Shown here piece by piece: positions 8,176 through 16,202 of a DNA stretch of 64,000 nt. The DNA is from Verrucomicrobiia bacterium DG1235 (GTDB lineage Bacteria > Verrucomicrobiota > Verrucomicrobiia > Opitutales > Opitutaceae), in contig DS990592.1 in assembly GCA_000155695.1 (NCBI GenBank), positions 3,410,335 through 3,474,334 on the forward strand, given 5' to 3'. Position numbers and translations under genes: made by a program. Every line of letters begins with the position of its first letter. The first letter of the stretch is position 1. The notes under the pieces are model-generated. The model searched no databases. It saw nothing but the letters and a program-made list of their open reading frames with translations, and was not told the origin of the DNA.

Positions 8176-9327
8176 TCAATTGCCTCTCAACTTATTCGTA
8201 AGCCAAGAAAGAGGGCCTAAAAAATAATATAGAAACGATGCCCACCTAGGGAGATTAAACCGAAAATACACGGGCGGCCAAATCAACAAGGTAGAGAGAT
8301 AACGGAGTTTATTCCTTAGGCCTTTGTTTAATATAAGCAGAGCAACACTTCTTCTGAGCATATTTCCCATATCACTCGAAATCTCTTTTCCCGTCGTCAT
8401 TTGCCGAAGACATAGTTTTCCTATAAACGATACCTCCCGTGCTTTCGAGGTCCCTAAAGAAACAGGCCAAAGCCTTTGAATAAGTTCATCTCTTAGCTCT
8501 CCAAGCTGGGAATTTTGAGACTCGGATCGTGGCAAAGAATGCTCAACTGGATGACAAGAATTTATCATCCTTATATCATGAAGCCACTTAATCCGATTCC
8601 AGCAATGAGATGAACCATGCATTGTTAAATATAGCTGCAGGTGCTCACGACCTAGAGTGTACAACGTCTCTCCCGCTATAGTCACCTCTTGCTTACCAAT
8701 AAAAACACGGCTAGCCTGCACATTCCACAATGTCTCATTTCGAGAAAGTCTCCAATGTAACTCTATTTGCTGCTCTCCCTTTTGAAAATGAATATGATAT
8801 AGCGAATCCCAAATAGGATCGTCGCTTTCACGCTGAGAGACGATACCGCCATCATTAGATTGATAACCTAACTCCAAAAGAACGAAATAAGCTTTCGACA
8901 AAGCCCCCCTCTCGACGAGCAAATCCAAATCCCCAAATTGCCGCCGTATTGGATCGCGATATATTAACTGCGACAAAACCGGCCCTTTCAGGCAAAGATG
9001 CTCTATCCCTTTCGAACGAAAGACTTGTGTGATCTCAATCAAAGCTCTAAAGCCTTTCATTTGACGCAACTGCAGAGACCTAACTCTACCTACAAGGTCA
9101 GTACGTATGTGATCACTTAAAAGCGACCAAAGGATCTTCTCCCTTAGTACATAATAAACGGGAACAAGAACGCGGTGACGTACAAGGAGTGAGACAAAAT
9201 CATGAAAATCTCCGCATTTTATCAACGCCTGTTTCAGCGTTTCGCTTTCAACGAATTCTCCAGCGTCCACTCTAAGACACAGAAGCATCAGCCTAAACTC
9301 TTGTGATAAAGTCTCGTTTTCAGCCAT
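8176..9327 (-). CDS. Nucleotidyltransferase family protein (NTP_transf_5-type)
   Basis: A 383-residue protein with the Pol-beta-like nucleotidyltransferase centre of the NTP_transf_5 family: LCLKGPVLSQLIY, then RQFGDLDLLV, in which the DLDLLV carries the metal-binding aspartates, and HFQKGEQQIELHWRLS downstream. Members of this family occur in lasso-peptide loci of the paeninodin type and in polysaccharide clusters; the substrate is usually unknown. It lies downstream of the NDP-sugar epimerase/dehydratase on the same strand, 218 bp apart, and about 2.6 kb from the HPr-kinase-like gene. I infer it belongs to the RiPP-like locus, but a surface-polysaccharide role is possible. Confidence 0.78.
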   Translation of the reverse strand: MAENETLSQEFRLMLLCLRVDAGEFVESETLKQALIKCGDFHDFVSLLVRHRVLVPVYYVLREKILWSLLSDHIRTDLVGRVRSLQLRQMKGFRALIEITQVFRSKGIEHLCLKGPVLSQLIYRDPIRRQFGDLDLLVERGALSKAYFVLLELGYQSNDGGIVSQRESDDPIWDSLYHIHFQKGEQQIELHWRLSRNETLWNVQASRVFIGKQEVTIAGETLYTLGREHLQLYLTMHGSSHCWNRIKWLHDIRMINSCHPVEHSLPRSESQNSQLGELRDELIQRLWPVSLGTSKAREVSFIGKLCLRQMTTGKEISSDMGNMLRRSVALLILNKGLRNKLRYLSTLLIWPPVYFRFNLPRWASFLYYFLGPLSWLTNKLRGN

Positions 9328-9545
9328 AGCCTGATCCAGAGCCCAACCTTGCCTCTAGGTGAGGCTCGGACAAACCAAATCCTCTTCAATCTAGTCTGTT
9401 AGGGATTCAAATATCAAAACTCGTATCGAAAAGTCATGCCCTTCTCCAAGATCTCAGCGCAATTCTGCGGGGAAATGATACGATCTAGATTTTTCGTATT
9501 GGAATTTTCGAATCTGAAACCTCCAACCCAACTCCAACCGACCGG

Positions 9546-11555
9546 CTACGCCGTCCGATTATCGAAGGAGATCAACTTGTCACCCACCACCTTCACTCCA
9601 TCTTTGCGATAGGCCGTACCCACCTCAGGGTGGGCTGGAGCCCATTGCGGAGCCGAATAATCGGGAACATACTCCGGCACGAAACTATTAAGCTTCCGTT
9701 TCAAAGCATTGTAATCCGAAGAGCGAAGAAGTGGGGAAAGCTCTTTGAGGAAATTCCGAACTTCCTGCTCATTCGACTTTCGACCGGTAAAGCGAAAGAC
9801 CTTTTCGTTCTCAGTTATCTCAAGCGTTTCCTGCTCATGCTGCAGCTCCTCATAGAGCTTCTCGCCAGGTCGTAATCCCGTAAACTTAATTTCGATATCT
9901 TCATCGATACGCAGGCCACTGAGCTTGATCATCTGCTTAGCCAAATCGTAAATCTTGATTGGCTCTCCCATGTCGAGAACGAAGATTTCACCGCCAGTCG
10001 CATCCACTGAACACTCGAGAACAAGCCCAACAGCTTCCGGCACGGTCATGAAGTAGCGAGTGATTTCCGCGTGGGTAACCGTTACTGGTCCCCCTTCTTC
10101 GATTTGACGTTTGAAGGTTGGTATAACACTTCCCGACGAACCGAGAACGTTGCCAAAACGGACCGCTACAAACTGAGGAATCTTAGTCGAATCCTGCAAC
10201 GACTGGAGAAAAATCTCTGCGAGTCGTTTGGAGACCCCCATGACATTTGTCGGGTTCACCGCTTTATCAGTCGAGATGAACACGAAACGTTCGACTTCGT
10301 ACTTGATCGCCAAATCTGCCAAAAGGGCCGTACCCAGAGTGTTGTTACGAATCGCCTCGCCGGGCTGATGCTCCATCATAGGAACATGCTTATGGGCTGC
10401 AGCGTGAAAAATAACGTCCGGCAAAAACCCGCCCATTAAAAAATCCATGCGAGCTTCGTCAGTGATATCTCCGATAAAGGCGTGTGACGGAATATCTGGA
10501 AACTCAGACTTAATCTTCTGCTCGGTTTGAAACAGTAAATATTCCGCCCTCTCGACCATGATCACCATGCTCGGATTACACTGGGCGATCTGCCGGCAAA
10601 GCTCGCCGCCAATCGTTCCTCCAGCACCGGTCACGAGAGCTACTTTCCCCTCCAGGCCGTTTAACACCTTTGACGAGTGGAGCTTAATCGAATTCCGTCC
10701 CAGCAGATCGTCAATTTTGACCGGCCTGATGCGATCCACCTTTTTCCGGCCCGAGGCCAAATCCATCCAGGAGGGGACGATTTCAACGCTGAGCTTAAAC
10801 TGTTCGGCAACATCTGTGATCTCGCGTATTTTCGACGGACTCGCAGCCGGCATCGCCACGATGAGTTTATTTGCCCCAGAACCTGAATTCACATCAAAGG
10901 CTTCACTCACGGACGGATACACGCGGAGACCATGAACATGTTTCCCCCACTTGAACGGATCATCGTCAATGAATGCGACCGGGACCATCGACTTACTCCG
11001 CTTTCCCATCAAATCCGCAGCGAGAGCCGCGCCTGTATGCCCTGCACCGTAAATGACGACACGATGACGATCAGCTCCCTCAGACAAAGCTCCCACCCCC
11101 GACTTCTTTTCTCGGTAGATACGCAAAGTAGTCCGGAAAACGCAGACAAGGCTCACAGAAATGAAGAAATCCAGGACAATAGCCGACTTCGAAATCAGCA
11201 GGCCAAGGTCGAAATAGAACGAGAGAAAAAAGAAACCGAGAGAAGGAATACCCAAAGCCGCCGCTAGCCGATATACGTCCGGGAGACGGAAAAAAGTAAG
11301 CAAGCCCTTGAACTGTCCAAAGAAAAACAGCGATGCCAATTTCGCCGGCAATAGCCAAAATAGACTATCGAGTATCAGACCTATTGTTGCAGAGCTGATC
11401 GTGAAGTCGTCTCGAAACTCGAAAGACAAAACGAGACTGATCACGAAAATTGTCGAGTACGCAGCTACCAGCATCGTAAACCGGCCTGCCCGATGGATCC
11501 ACATACTTGAGTCTGTTTTCATCTGCTTACACACACTGTGGCGATAACCTGCCAT
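9546..11555 (-). CDS. NDP-sugar epimerase/dehydratase, WbpM/CapD-like
   Basis: A membrane-anchored NAD-dependent nucleotide-sugar epimerase/4,6-dehydratase of about 669 residues. Four membrane spans occupy the first 140 residues. A CoA-binding-like Rossmann domain follows (VVIYGAGHTGAALAADLMG, near 167). The catalytic SDR domain carries VALVTGAGGTIGGELCRQI (near 307), FHAAAHKHVPMME, FVFISTDKAVNPTNVMGVSKR (catalytic STDKA...K with Met in place of Tyr, as in the long WbpM/CapD form) and the RFGNVLGSSGSVIP motif. The family makes 4-keto-6-deoxy sugars for surface polysaccharides. A start at ATG 11522 (MKTDSSMW) is equally plausible. It is divergent from the kinase gene at 11934. Confidence 0.9.
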   Translation of the reverse strand: MAGYRHSVCKQMKTDSSMWIHRAGRFTMLVAAYSTIFVISLVLSFEFRDDFTISSATIGLILDSLFWLLPAKLASLFFFGQFKGLLTFFRLPDVYRLAAALGIPSLGFFFLSFYFDLGLLISKSAIVLDFFISVSLVCVFRTTLRIYREKKSGVGALSEGADRHRVVIYGAGHTGAALAADLMGKRSKSMVPVAFIDDDPFKWGKHVHGLRVYPSVSEAFDVNSGSGANKLIVAMPAASPSKIREITDVAEQFKLSVEIVPSWMDLASGRKKVDRIRPVKIDDLLGRNSIKLHSSKVLNGLEGKVALVTGAGGTIGGELCRQIAQCNPSMVIMVERAEYLLFQTEQKIKSEFPDIPSHAFIGDITDEARMDFLMGGFLPDVIFHAAAHKHVPMMEHQPGEAIRNNTLGTALLADLAIKYEVERFVFISTDKAVNPTNVMGVSKRLAEIFLQSLQDSTKIPQFVAVRFGNVLGSSGSVIPTFKRQIEEGGPVTVTHAEITRYFMTVPEAVGLVLECSVDATGGEIFVLDMGEPIKIYDLAKQMIKLSGLRIDEDIEIKFTGLRPGEKLYEELQHEQETLEITENEKVFRFTGRKSNEQEVRNFLKELSPLLRSSDYNALKRKLNSFVPEYVPDYSAPQWAPAHPEVGTAYRKDGVKVVGDKLISFDNRTA

Positions 11556-11933
11556 ACTTCATTCGCGAGTAGAAACAACGCAACAAATCAAAAAATCACA
11601 ATTCTGCGGGGTTATTACGTAGCATCAAATAGCAGTCACACTGGCAATTTTGAAAAAGGCAAGCCATTAACCATGAGTCGAATATCCATAATTCCGAAGA
11701 CTCGCCCCTTGCTCCTTCACAGCACTCAGAAAACGCAAATTCATATCCCAAACAAACGACAAATTCGAAAAACACCTTACCCTATTCGCGAATTTACGAA
11801 ACATGGTTTCACCCATTTTTCCTCCTACATCTGCCAAAATTCACTTTTCTAAACTCCGCCATTCCATCCGTAGGTTTCCTGTTCTACATCCCTATTGACG
11901 GACCTACCCACTTTCAGCTCACTTCGAAGCAGA
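11556..11933. other. Divergent AT-rich intergenic region
   Basis: About 380 bp between the divergent epimerase and kinase genes, more AT-rich than either gene. It probably contains both promoters, but I cannot assign -35/-10 boxes with confidence. The plus ORF at 11538-11852 has no domain and reads like non-coding sequence. Confidence 0.5.
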
Positions 11934-12830
11934 ATGCCCCGCCAATACAACGCCTTCGGCCTAAAGATCGCCTCTGAAATCGAGCTGCCACTCCCAGAAA
12001 TCGAGCACACGAGCCCAGACACGACTATCAAGCTGGGCGACGTGCCCGACAACTTGGAAAACGCCTTTCAAACAGGTCTCTGCTTTCAGCTCACCGACTC
12101 ACAGCTCCTCCTGCGCATTGACGGAATCGCCACGTTTTGGATTAAGAACGGAAGCAGCATCATCGTCCAACCACTCCATCCTAAAACCACCGCAGCCGAC
12201 CTCAGCGTCTACCTGCTCGGATCTAGCCTCGGAGCAATCCTCGACCAAAGAGGCGTCAGCTGCCTCCACTCCTCCGCCGTCTCGAAAAACGACGAATGCG
12301 TCCTCTTCCTCGGAAAATCCGGGGCAGGAAAGTCGACCATGGCCACCGCGCTTGCCCGTAGAGGATTCGACTTTCTCACCGACGACATCTGTCCGCTCAA
12401 AATTGACTCAGGCAAAATTCACGCCTGCCCGGGGTATCCCATGTCGAAATTATGGCCGGACAGTCTTCACCACCTGGACCTCGATCCCGACCACCTGCCC
12501 CACTTGCGGCAAGGCATTTCAAAGCGGCGCTTCCCGATCGAAACGGCATTCTCCTCCACGCCCCGACCTGTTTCGAAAATCTTTCTCCTTTCAAATTCGA
12601 CCAAACCGAAAGCGGAGATTCTTCCCCTTCAGCCGATTGAAGCCCTCGCCACCTGCAAACGCCATAGCTACCGACCCATTTTCAAGAAACCTCCAGAACG
12701 ACAGAAACACCATTTCGAGACCTTAGCCCGCCTCGCTCAAACCGTTCCCGCATACCACATCCTGAGACCGAAAAACACTTTCGACCTCGACGCTCTCATC
12801 GATGAGGTGAACTTCACTATTCAAGCCTGA
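11934..12830 (+). CDS. HPr-kinase-like protein (candidate RiPP kinase)
   Basis: A 298-residue protein related to the C-terminal domain of HPr kinase (HprK-related kinase, PadeK-like). Visible: LHSSAVS (111-117), a P-loop GKSGAGKST (127-135), FDFLTDDICPL with the paired aspartates at 150-151, and CPGYPMSKLWP after it. It lacks an HPr partner gene nearby. In paeninodin-type lasso loci such kinases phosphorylate the C-terminal serine of the precursor peptide, and the small peptide encoded 1.2 kb downstream ends in serine. The start at ATG 11934 is preferred over TTG 11895. The stop is 2 bp before the sulfotransferase start, so it leads a four-gene operon. Alternative: the uncharacterised 'HPr-rel-A' system linked to exosortase species. 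Confidence 0.82.
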   Translation: MPRQYNAFGLKIASEIELPLPEIEHTSPDTTIKLGDVPDNLENAFQTGLCFQLTDSQLLLRIDGIATFWIKNGSSIIVQPLHPKTTAADLSVYLLGSSLGAILDQRGVSCLHSSAVSKNDECVLFLGKSGAGKSTMATALARRGFDFLTDDICPLKIDSGKIHACPGYPMSKLWPDSLHHLDLDPDHLPHLRQGISKRRFPIETAFSSTPRPVSKIFLLSNSTKPKAEILPLQPIEALATCKRHSYRPIFKKPPERQKHHFETLARLAQTVPAYHILRPKNTFDLDALIDEVNFTIQA

Positions 12831-12832
12831 CC

Positions 12833-13681
12833 GTGAAACCCCTAATCTGGCTCGCTTCCTATCCACGCTCAGGAAACACATGGCTTCGCGTTGTCCTGAC
12901 AAACCTTCTTCAGTCCAAGGACCAGCCTGCATCGATAAACGATATCGAGTACACCCCCATTCCAAGCAGCAGTCACTTCCTCGAAGACATCCTAGGCTAC
13001 GATGTCGACACTCACAGTCCCGAGGAAATCGAAACCCTCCTCCCGAACGCCCTGCGCTGGCACGCTAAGCACCTCAAAAATCCATTTTACTACAAGCTAC
13101 ACGATCTTCGCTACGAAGCTCTCGTCCCCCCGGAACTGACGCGGCAAATCATCTACCTCGTCCGCAATCCGCTCGACGTCTGCGTATCATTCGCCGCATT
13201 CCTGGGCATCCGAGACATGGACGCAGCAGTAGATATCATCTGCAATCCCGAGCAAGCAATCGCCACCTCCAGCTCCCGCTTTCCAGACCAATTCCCCCAG
13301 CGAATATCCTCATGGTCCCACCACGCGCAAAGTTGGACGGAAGGCCACACCATGCCATGCCTAGTCACGCGCTACGAGGACATGCTCCGAGATCCACTCG
13401 CGTCGTTTTCTCGAATCGCACGCGCCCTTTCGCTCAACCCCGACTCCCACACCCTGACGAAAGCCATCGAGAACGCCTCCTTCGAAAACTTGCAGAAACA
13501 AGAAAAAGCCCAGCCTTTCAAGGAGAGCCACCCAACGACTGAACGCTTCTTCCGCAAAGGAAAGACCGGTAACTGGCGCGAAGCCCTCACCAGCGCTCAA
13601 GCCCAAAGAATAATCGAAATCCACGGCGACTACATGCGACGCTTCGCTTATCTTGACCAAGACTCCCAGCCAATATTCTAA
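12833..13681 (+). CDS. Sulfotransferase family protein
   Basis: A 282-residue PAPS-dependent sulfotransferase. The 5'-phosphosulfate loop is LASYPRSGNTWLR (residues 7-19) and the 3'-phosphate motif is IIYLVRNPLDVCVSF. A late RKGKTGNWREAL segment matches the conserved C-terminal RKG.. loop. The start is GTG at 12833, two bases after the kinase stop, with no room for another start. It is cytoplasmic, with no signal or membrane span. In this operon it may sulfate the RiPP-like product or a glycan; the sequence does not say which. Conserved catalytic His/Lys residues beyond the two PAPS motifs were not traced. Confidence 0.85.
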   Translation: MKPLIWLASYPRSGNTWLRVVLTNLLQSKDQPASINDIEYTPIPSSSHFLEDILGYDVDTHSPEEIETLLPNALRWHAKHLKNPFYYKLHDLRYEALVPPELTRQIIYLVRNPLDVCVSFAAFLGIRDMDAAVDIICNPEQAIATSSSRFPDQFPQRISSWSHHAQSWTEGHTMPCLVTRYEDMLRDPLASFSRIARALSLNPDSHTLTKAIENASFENLQKQEKAQPFKESHPTTERFFRKGKTGNWREALTSAQAQRIIEIHGDYMRRFAYLDQDSQPIF

Positions 13682-13690
13682 TCCTTACCT

Positions 13691-13966
13691 ATGCCCTCAC
13701 TCGATCTTCAATCAGCCTTGAGCCAATCGCCGAACCAAGTATCCTGCGTGCTCGAAAACGAAAGAGTGATCCTGGACACAAATTCAGGTAGCTATTTCCA
13801 ACTCAGTTCCGTGGGCAGCGATATTTGGGATAAGATAGGCCAAAACAAAACCATAGCCACCATTCTGAGGGAGCTCGCCAACGAGTACGACCAAAGCTCC
13901 GAAATCATCGAAAAGGAAGCGCTCGACTTCATCGAAACCCTCCTTCAAAAGAAACTCGTCATTTGA
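13691..13966 (+). CDS. PqqD-like RiPP recognition element (B1-like)
   Basis: A 91-residue stand-alone PqqD-family protein, the fold that binds RiPP leader peptides. The pattern is QVSCVLENERVILDTNSGSYF (beta strands), LSSVGSDIWDKIG (first helix), TIATILRELANEYD and the last helix ALDFIETLLQKKLV. In lasso loci this is the B1 protein that delivers the precursor to the protease and cyclase. It lies 9 bp after the sulfotransferase gene and 15 bp before the candidate precursor gene, which fits that role well. HprK-related systems also carry PqqD-like proteins. Confidence 0.85.
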   Translation: MPSLDLQSALSQSPNQVSCVLENERVILDTNSGSYFQLSSVGSDIWDKIGQNKTIATILRELANEYDQSSEIIEKEALDFIETLLQKKLVI

Positions 13967-13981
13967 ATTAACCACACCGCC

Positions 13982-14146
13982 ATGAAAGACCCAAAATCCA
14001 GCCCTTCGAACCAGCCGCAATCGACTTCTGACACCTCCCCCAAGAAAGCCTGGGAAACGCCCACCTGCTCAGACATCGACGACCTCAAAATCGAAGGGGG
14101 ACCAGCAGTCTTTATCACAGAGTCACCCACCGCACACGTATCCTGA
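13982..14146 (+). CDS. Candidate lasso-peptide precursor (54 aa)
   Basis: A small gene, 15 bp after the PqqD-like gene. A Ser/Pro/Gln-rich start is followed by KKAWETPTCSDIDDLKIEGG, close to the K-[YW]-x-x-P...D leader pattern that PqqD-like B1 proteins recognise in lasso precursors. The tail after the leader is GGPAVFITESPTAHVS. If cleavage leaves Gly39 or Gly40 as residue 1, Glu47 is residue 9 or 8, the right place for a macrolactam acceptor. The last residue is Ser, the residue phosphorylated in paeninodin-type peptides. The usual Thr at leader position -2 is missing (Ile or Glu here). No SD seen. It is convergent with the cyclase-like gene (26 bp between stops). Confidence 0.68.
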   Translation: MKDPKSSPSNQPQSTSDTSPKKAWETPTCSDIDDLKIEGGPAVFITESPTAHVS

Positions 14147-14172
14147 AGCTGCAGGACGAAGATAGAATTCCG

Positions 14173-16074
14173 TTACGCAAAACAAGCTGACAAACAAGCC
14201 GCTAAACCCAAAGTCATCGGCATTCTTCTTTGAGGAGGCAACAAAGGACGCTCCTCGCTAAGTTGTCTCAACTCCCTTTCGATCGCCGCAACATCAACGA
14301 GCCGTTCAACAAGTTCGTTCCCTTTTCTCTGCGCTAAAGCTGACATAAGCCTATCTCTTTCGTGAAAGACACAAGCCTGTGGCCACGGAATCCCCGCAGC
14401 TTGATTATCGTCTCTCCATCGAATGAAATCTGGGAGTTCGTCAATGCATCCACGCAACAGATAACGTCCCCAACCAAAACGCCGCTTATACTCCGAGGGA
14501 GCCGCCAGACAATACTCCAACAAAGGAACATCCATCATCGGATACCTTAGCTCCATTCGGCGCGACTGAGACAAAGAGCTCCCCTCAGGAAACCGGCCAC
14601 GGTCCAAGTAGAAGCCCGTAGTCTGAAAAACCAGCTTCTCTTTCAAACTTCGAAAGTTAACCCTTCTCGCCAAAGTCCTTCGACGCTCATTCACGCTGTA
14701 AAAAGCTTCAACTTCGGTAAGGAGAACACTGAAATCTAAGTCCTCAACGACCTTTATCCGGGATGCTAGGCCGAGAGCGCGGCGTACGTGGGCAGCCAAA
14801 ACCCGAAGACGCTGCCCCACCCCCCAAGACTTCATTTTCGATTCCTGGCTCCATTCACTCCAAAACCGTCGCAATTGGCCCTTATTGAGAAAGTCTACAT
14901 AGGCGAGTGATGCAGGATCGCTCACCAAGTTGTTGCCACCCGCGCCAGACAACAAAACCCTCGCTCCAGACTCCCGTGACGCTGCGTCATACAAAGGTTG
15001 AGAAAACAAAGACCAAAGCTCAAGTTGGGGCGATTGTTTCTGAATGGCCGCACTTTCTATCAAAGCGCTCATTCCGCCTTCCGCACCCTCTATTTTCCGA
15101 GGCTTCCGAAAACCCATCTCAACCGCGAAGCGACAGGCAATATCGTACTCATGAGATATCTCATTTCCCACAATTTGCCTGCCTTCGCTCATTCCATGGG
15201 TAAACAAAGAAATCTTATCAGCCTCTGCCCCCACTCTCCTGGCAGTCGAAAGAATCGACGTACAATCGATTCCTCCACTGAGCTCCGAGGCTATCGGAAA
15301 ACTGCTGCGCAAACGACTCTTCACCGCCGCATCAAATCGTTCGCGAAACCCCTCTTTAAACTCTTCGAAACTACTATAGTTTCCTTCCTCCGAAACCTTG
15401 AGTCGCCAATACTCTCGCTTCTCAGTATCCCGTCTGGCCACTTTCAGAACGTGCCCTCTACTCAACAACCTAACCGCCTTAAAGTAAGTGGCCTCGCGAT
15501 TGTCCTCAAGATGCAGGCTGGATAAGTAGTCGACCACCCAGGAGTCGTTAACCGAACGAGGCACGGCAGGGTGGGACATCACACCGCGCAACTCGCTGGC
15601 GAAGACGAGTAAATCCCTCGATTCATAAAAAAACAGCGGCCGAACTCCCACGTGATCACGTATCAGGAGCATCGTTCGAGATCTTGAATCCCAGATAGCA
15701 ATCGCAAAGTCACCCAACAGTTTTTCGGCTACCCCTTCCCCCCACTTTTCGTAGGCCGCGAGAGCAAGATCCGCGTCTGTGAACGAACCCAACCCACAAG
15801 GCTCGATTCCAAGCTCCCTTGATAAATCAGCCCGATTATCCAGACGAATATCGGCAACAATCCAACAGGTTTCGCTCTGCGAACTGCTCGGCTGCATCTC
15901 ACCTGCCGATTCCGGAGTCACTCGCAAACCAACTATCCCTAAGGCGACCTCCCCGCTAACTCGCGAGTTTGAATAGTCAGCTTCCCAATAATTGAGATTG
16001 GCGACCATCAACTCAAAACCGCTACGATCAACGTCGCTTCCAGTTCGATCAAAAACGCCAAAAATAGTACTCAC
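14173..16074 (-). CDS. Asparagine-synthetase-like protein (candidate lasso cyclase)
   Basis: A 633-residue member of the asparagine synthetase B superfamily. The N-terminal glutaminase-like domain begins MSTIFGVF, with Ser at position 2 instead of the catalytic Cys, so it cannot use glutamine in the normal way. It retains ELLGDFAIAIWD-type and RDHVGVRPLFF motifs. The synthetase domain has the ATP pyrophosphatase loop SELSGGIDCTS (263-273) and LLSGAGGNN (374-382), where true AsnB has GGDE. Loss of Cys2 is normal in lasso cyclases (C proteins), which adenylate the Asp/Glu side chain and close the ring. Placement opposite the peptide gene supports that. Alternative: an amide-forming enzyme of a polysaccharide locus. 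Confidence 0.8.
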   Translation of the reverse strand: MSTIFGVFDRTGSDVDRSGFELMVANLNYWEADYSNSRVSGEVALGIVGLRVTPESAGEMQPSSSQSETCWIVADIRLDNRADLSRELGIEPCGLGSFTDADLALAAYEKWGEGVAEKLLGDFAIAIWDSRSRTMLLIRDHVGVRPLFFYESRDLLVFASELRGVMSHPAVPRSVNDSWVVDYLSSLHLEDNREATYFKAVRLLSRGHVLKVARRDTEKREYWRLKVSEEGNYSSFEEFKEGFRERFDAAVKSRLRSSFPIASELSGGIDCTSILSTARRVGAEADKISLFTHGMSEGRQIVGNEISHEYDIACRFAVEMGFRKPRKIEGAEGGMSALIESAAIQKQSPQLELWSLFSQPLYDAASRESGARVLLSGAGGNNLVSDPASLAYVDFLNKGQLRRFWSEWSQESKMKSWGVGQRLRVLAAHVRRALGLASRIKVVEDLDFSVLLTEVEAFYSVNERRRTLARRVNFRSLKEKLVFQTTGFYLDRGRFPEGSSLSQSRRMELRYPMMDVPLLEYCLAAPSEYKRRFGWGRYLLRGCIDELPDFIRWRDDNQAAGIPWPQACVFHERDRLMSALAQRKGNELVERLVDVAAIERELRQLSEERPLLPPQRRMPMTLGLAACLSACFA

Positions 16075-16153
16075 AAACGCCTATCAGTTACTTCTCCACC
16101 AGACGACGTCAACATCGCGCTCCAGACGACACGCGAAACCCACCAAAACAAAA

Positions 16154-16177
16154 GGCGCGTGCCCAACGACACGCGCC
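16154..16177 (-). terminator. Rho-independent terminator of the PEP-CTERM gene
   Basis: A perfect 8-bp stem GGCGCGTG/CACGCGCC with an 8-nt loop lies 26 bp past the PEP-CTERM stop. On the minus strand it is followed by TTTTGTTTT, so it should terminate that gene before the cyclase-like gene. Confidence 0.75.
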
Positions 16178-16202
16178 CAAAAAAGCAAACTATGTTCAGA
16201 AG

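Noticed and set aside
11538-11852. 104-aa plus ORF before the kinase gene, considered as a possible B2 protease
   Set aside because: No Cys-His-Asp transglutaminase pattern and no domain; composition like non-coding DNA.
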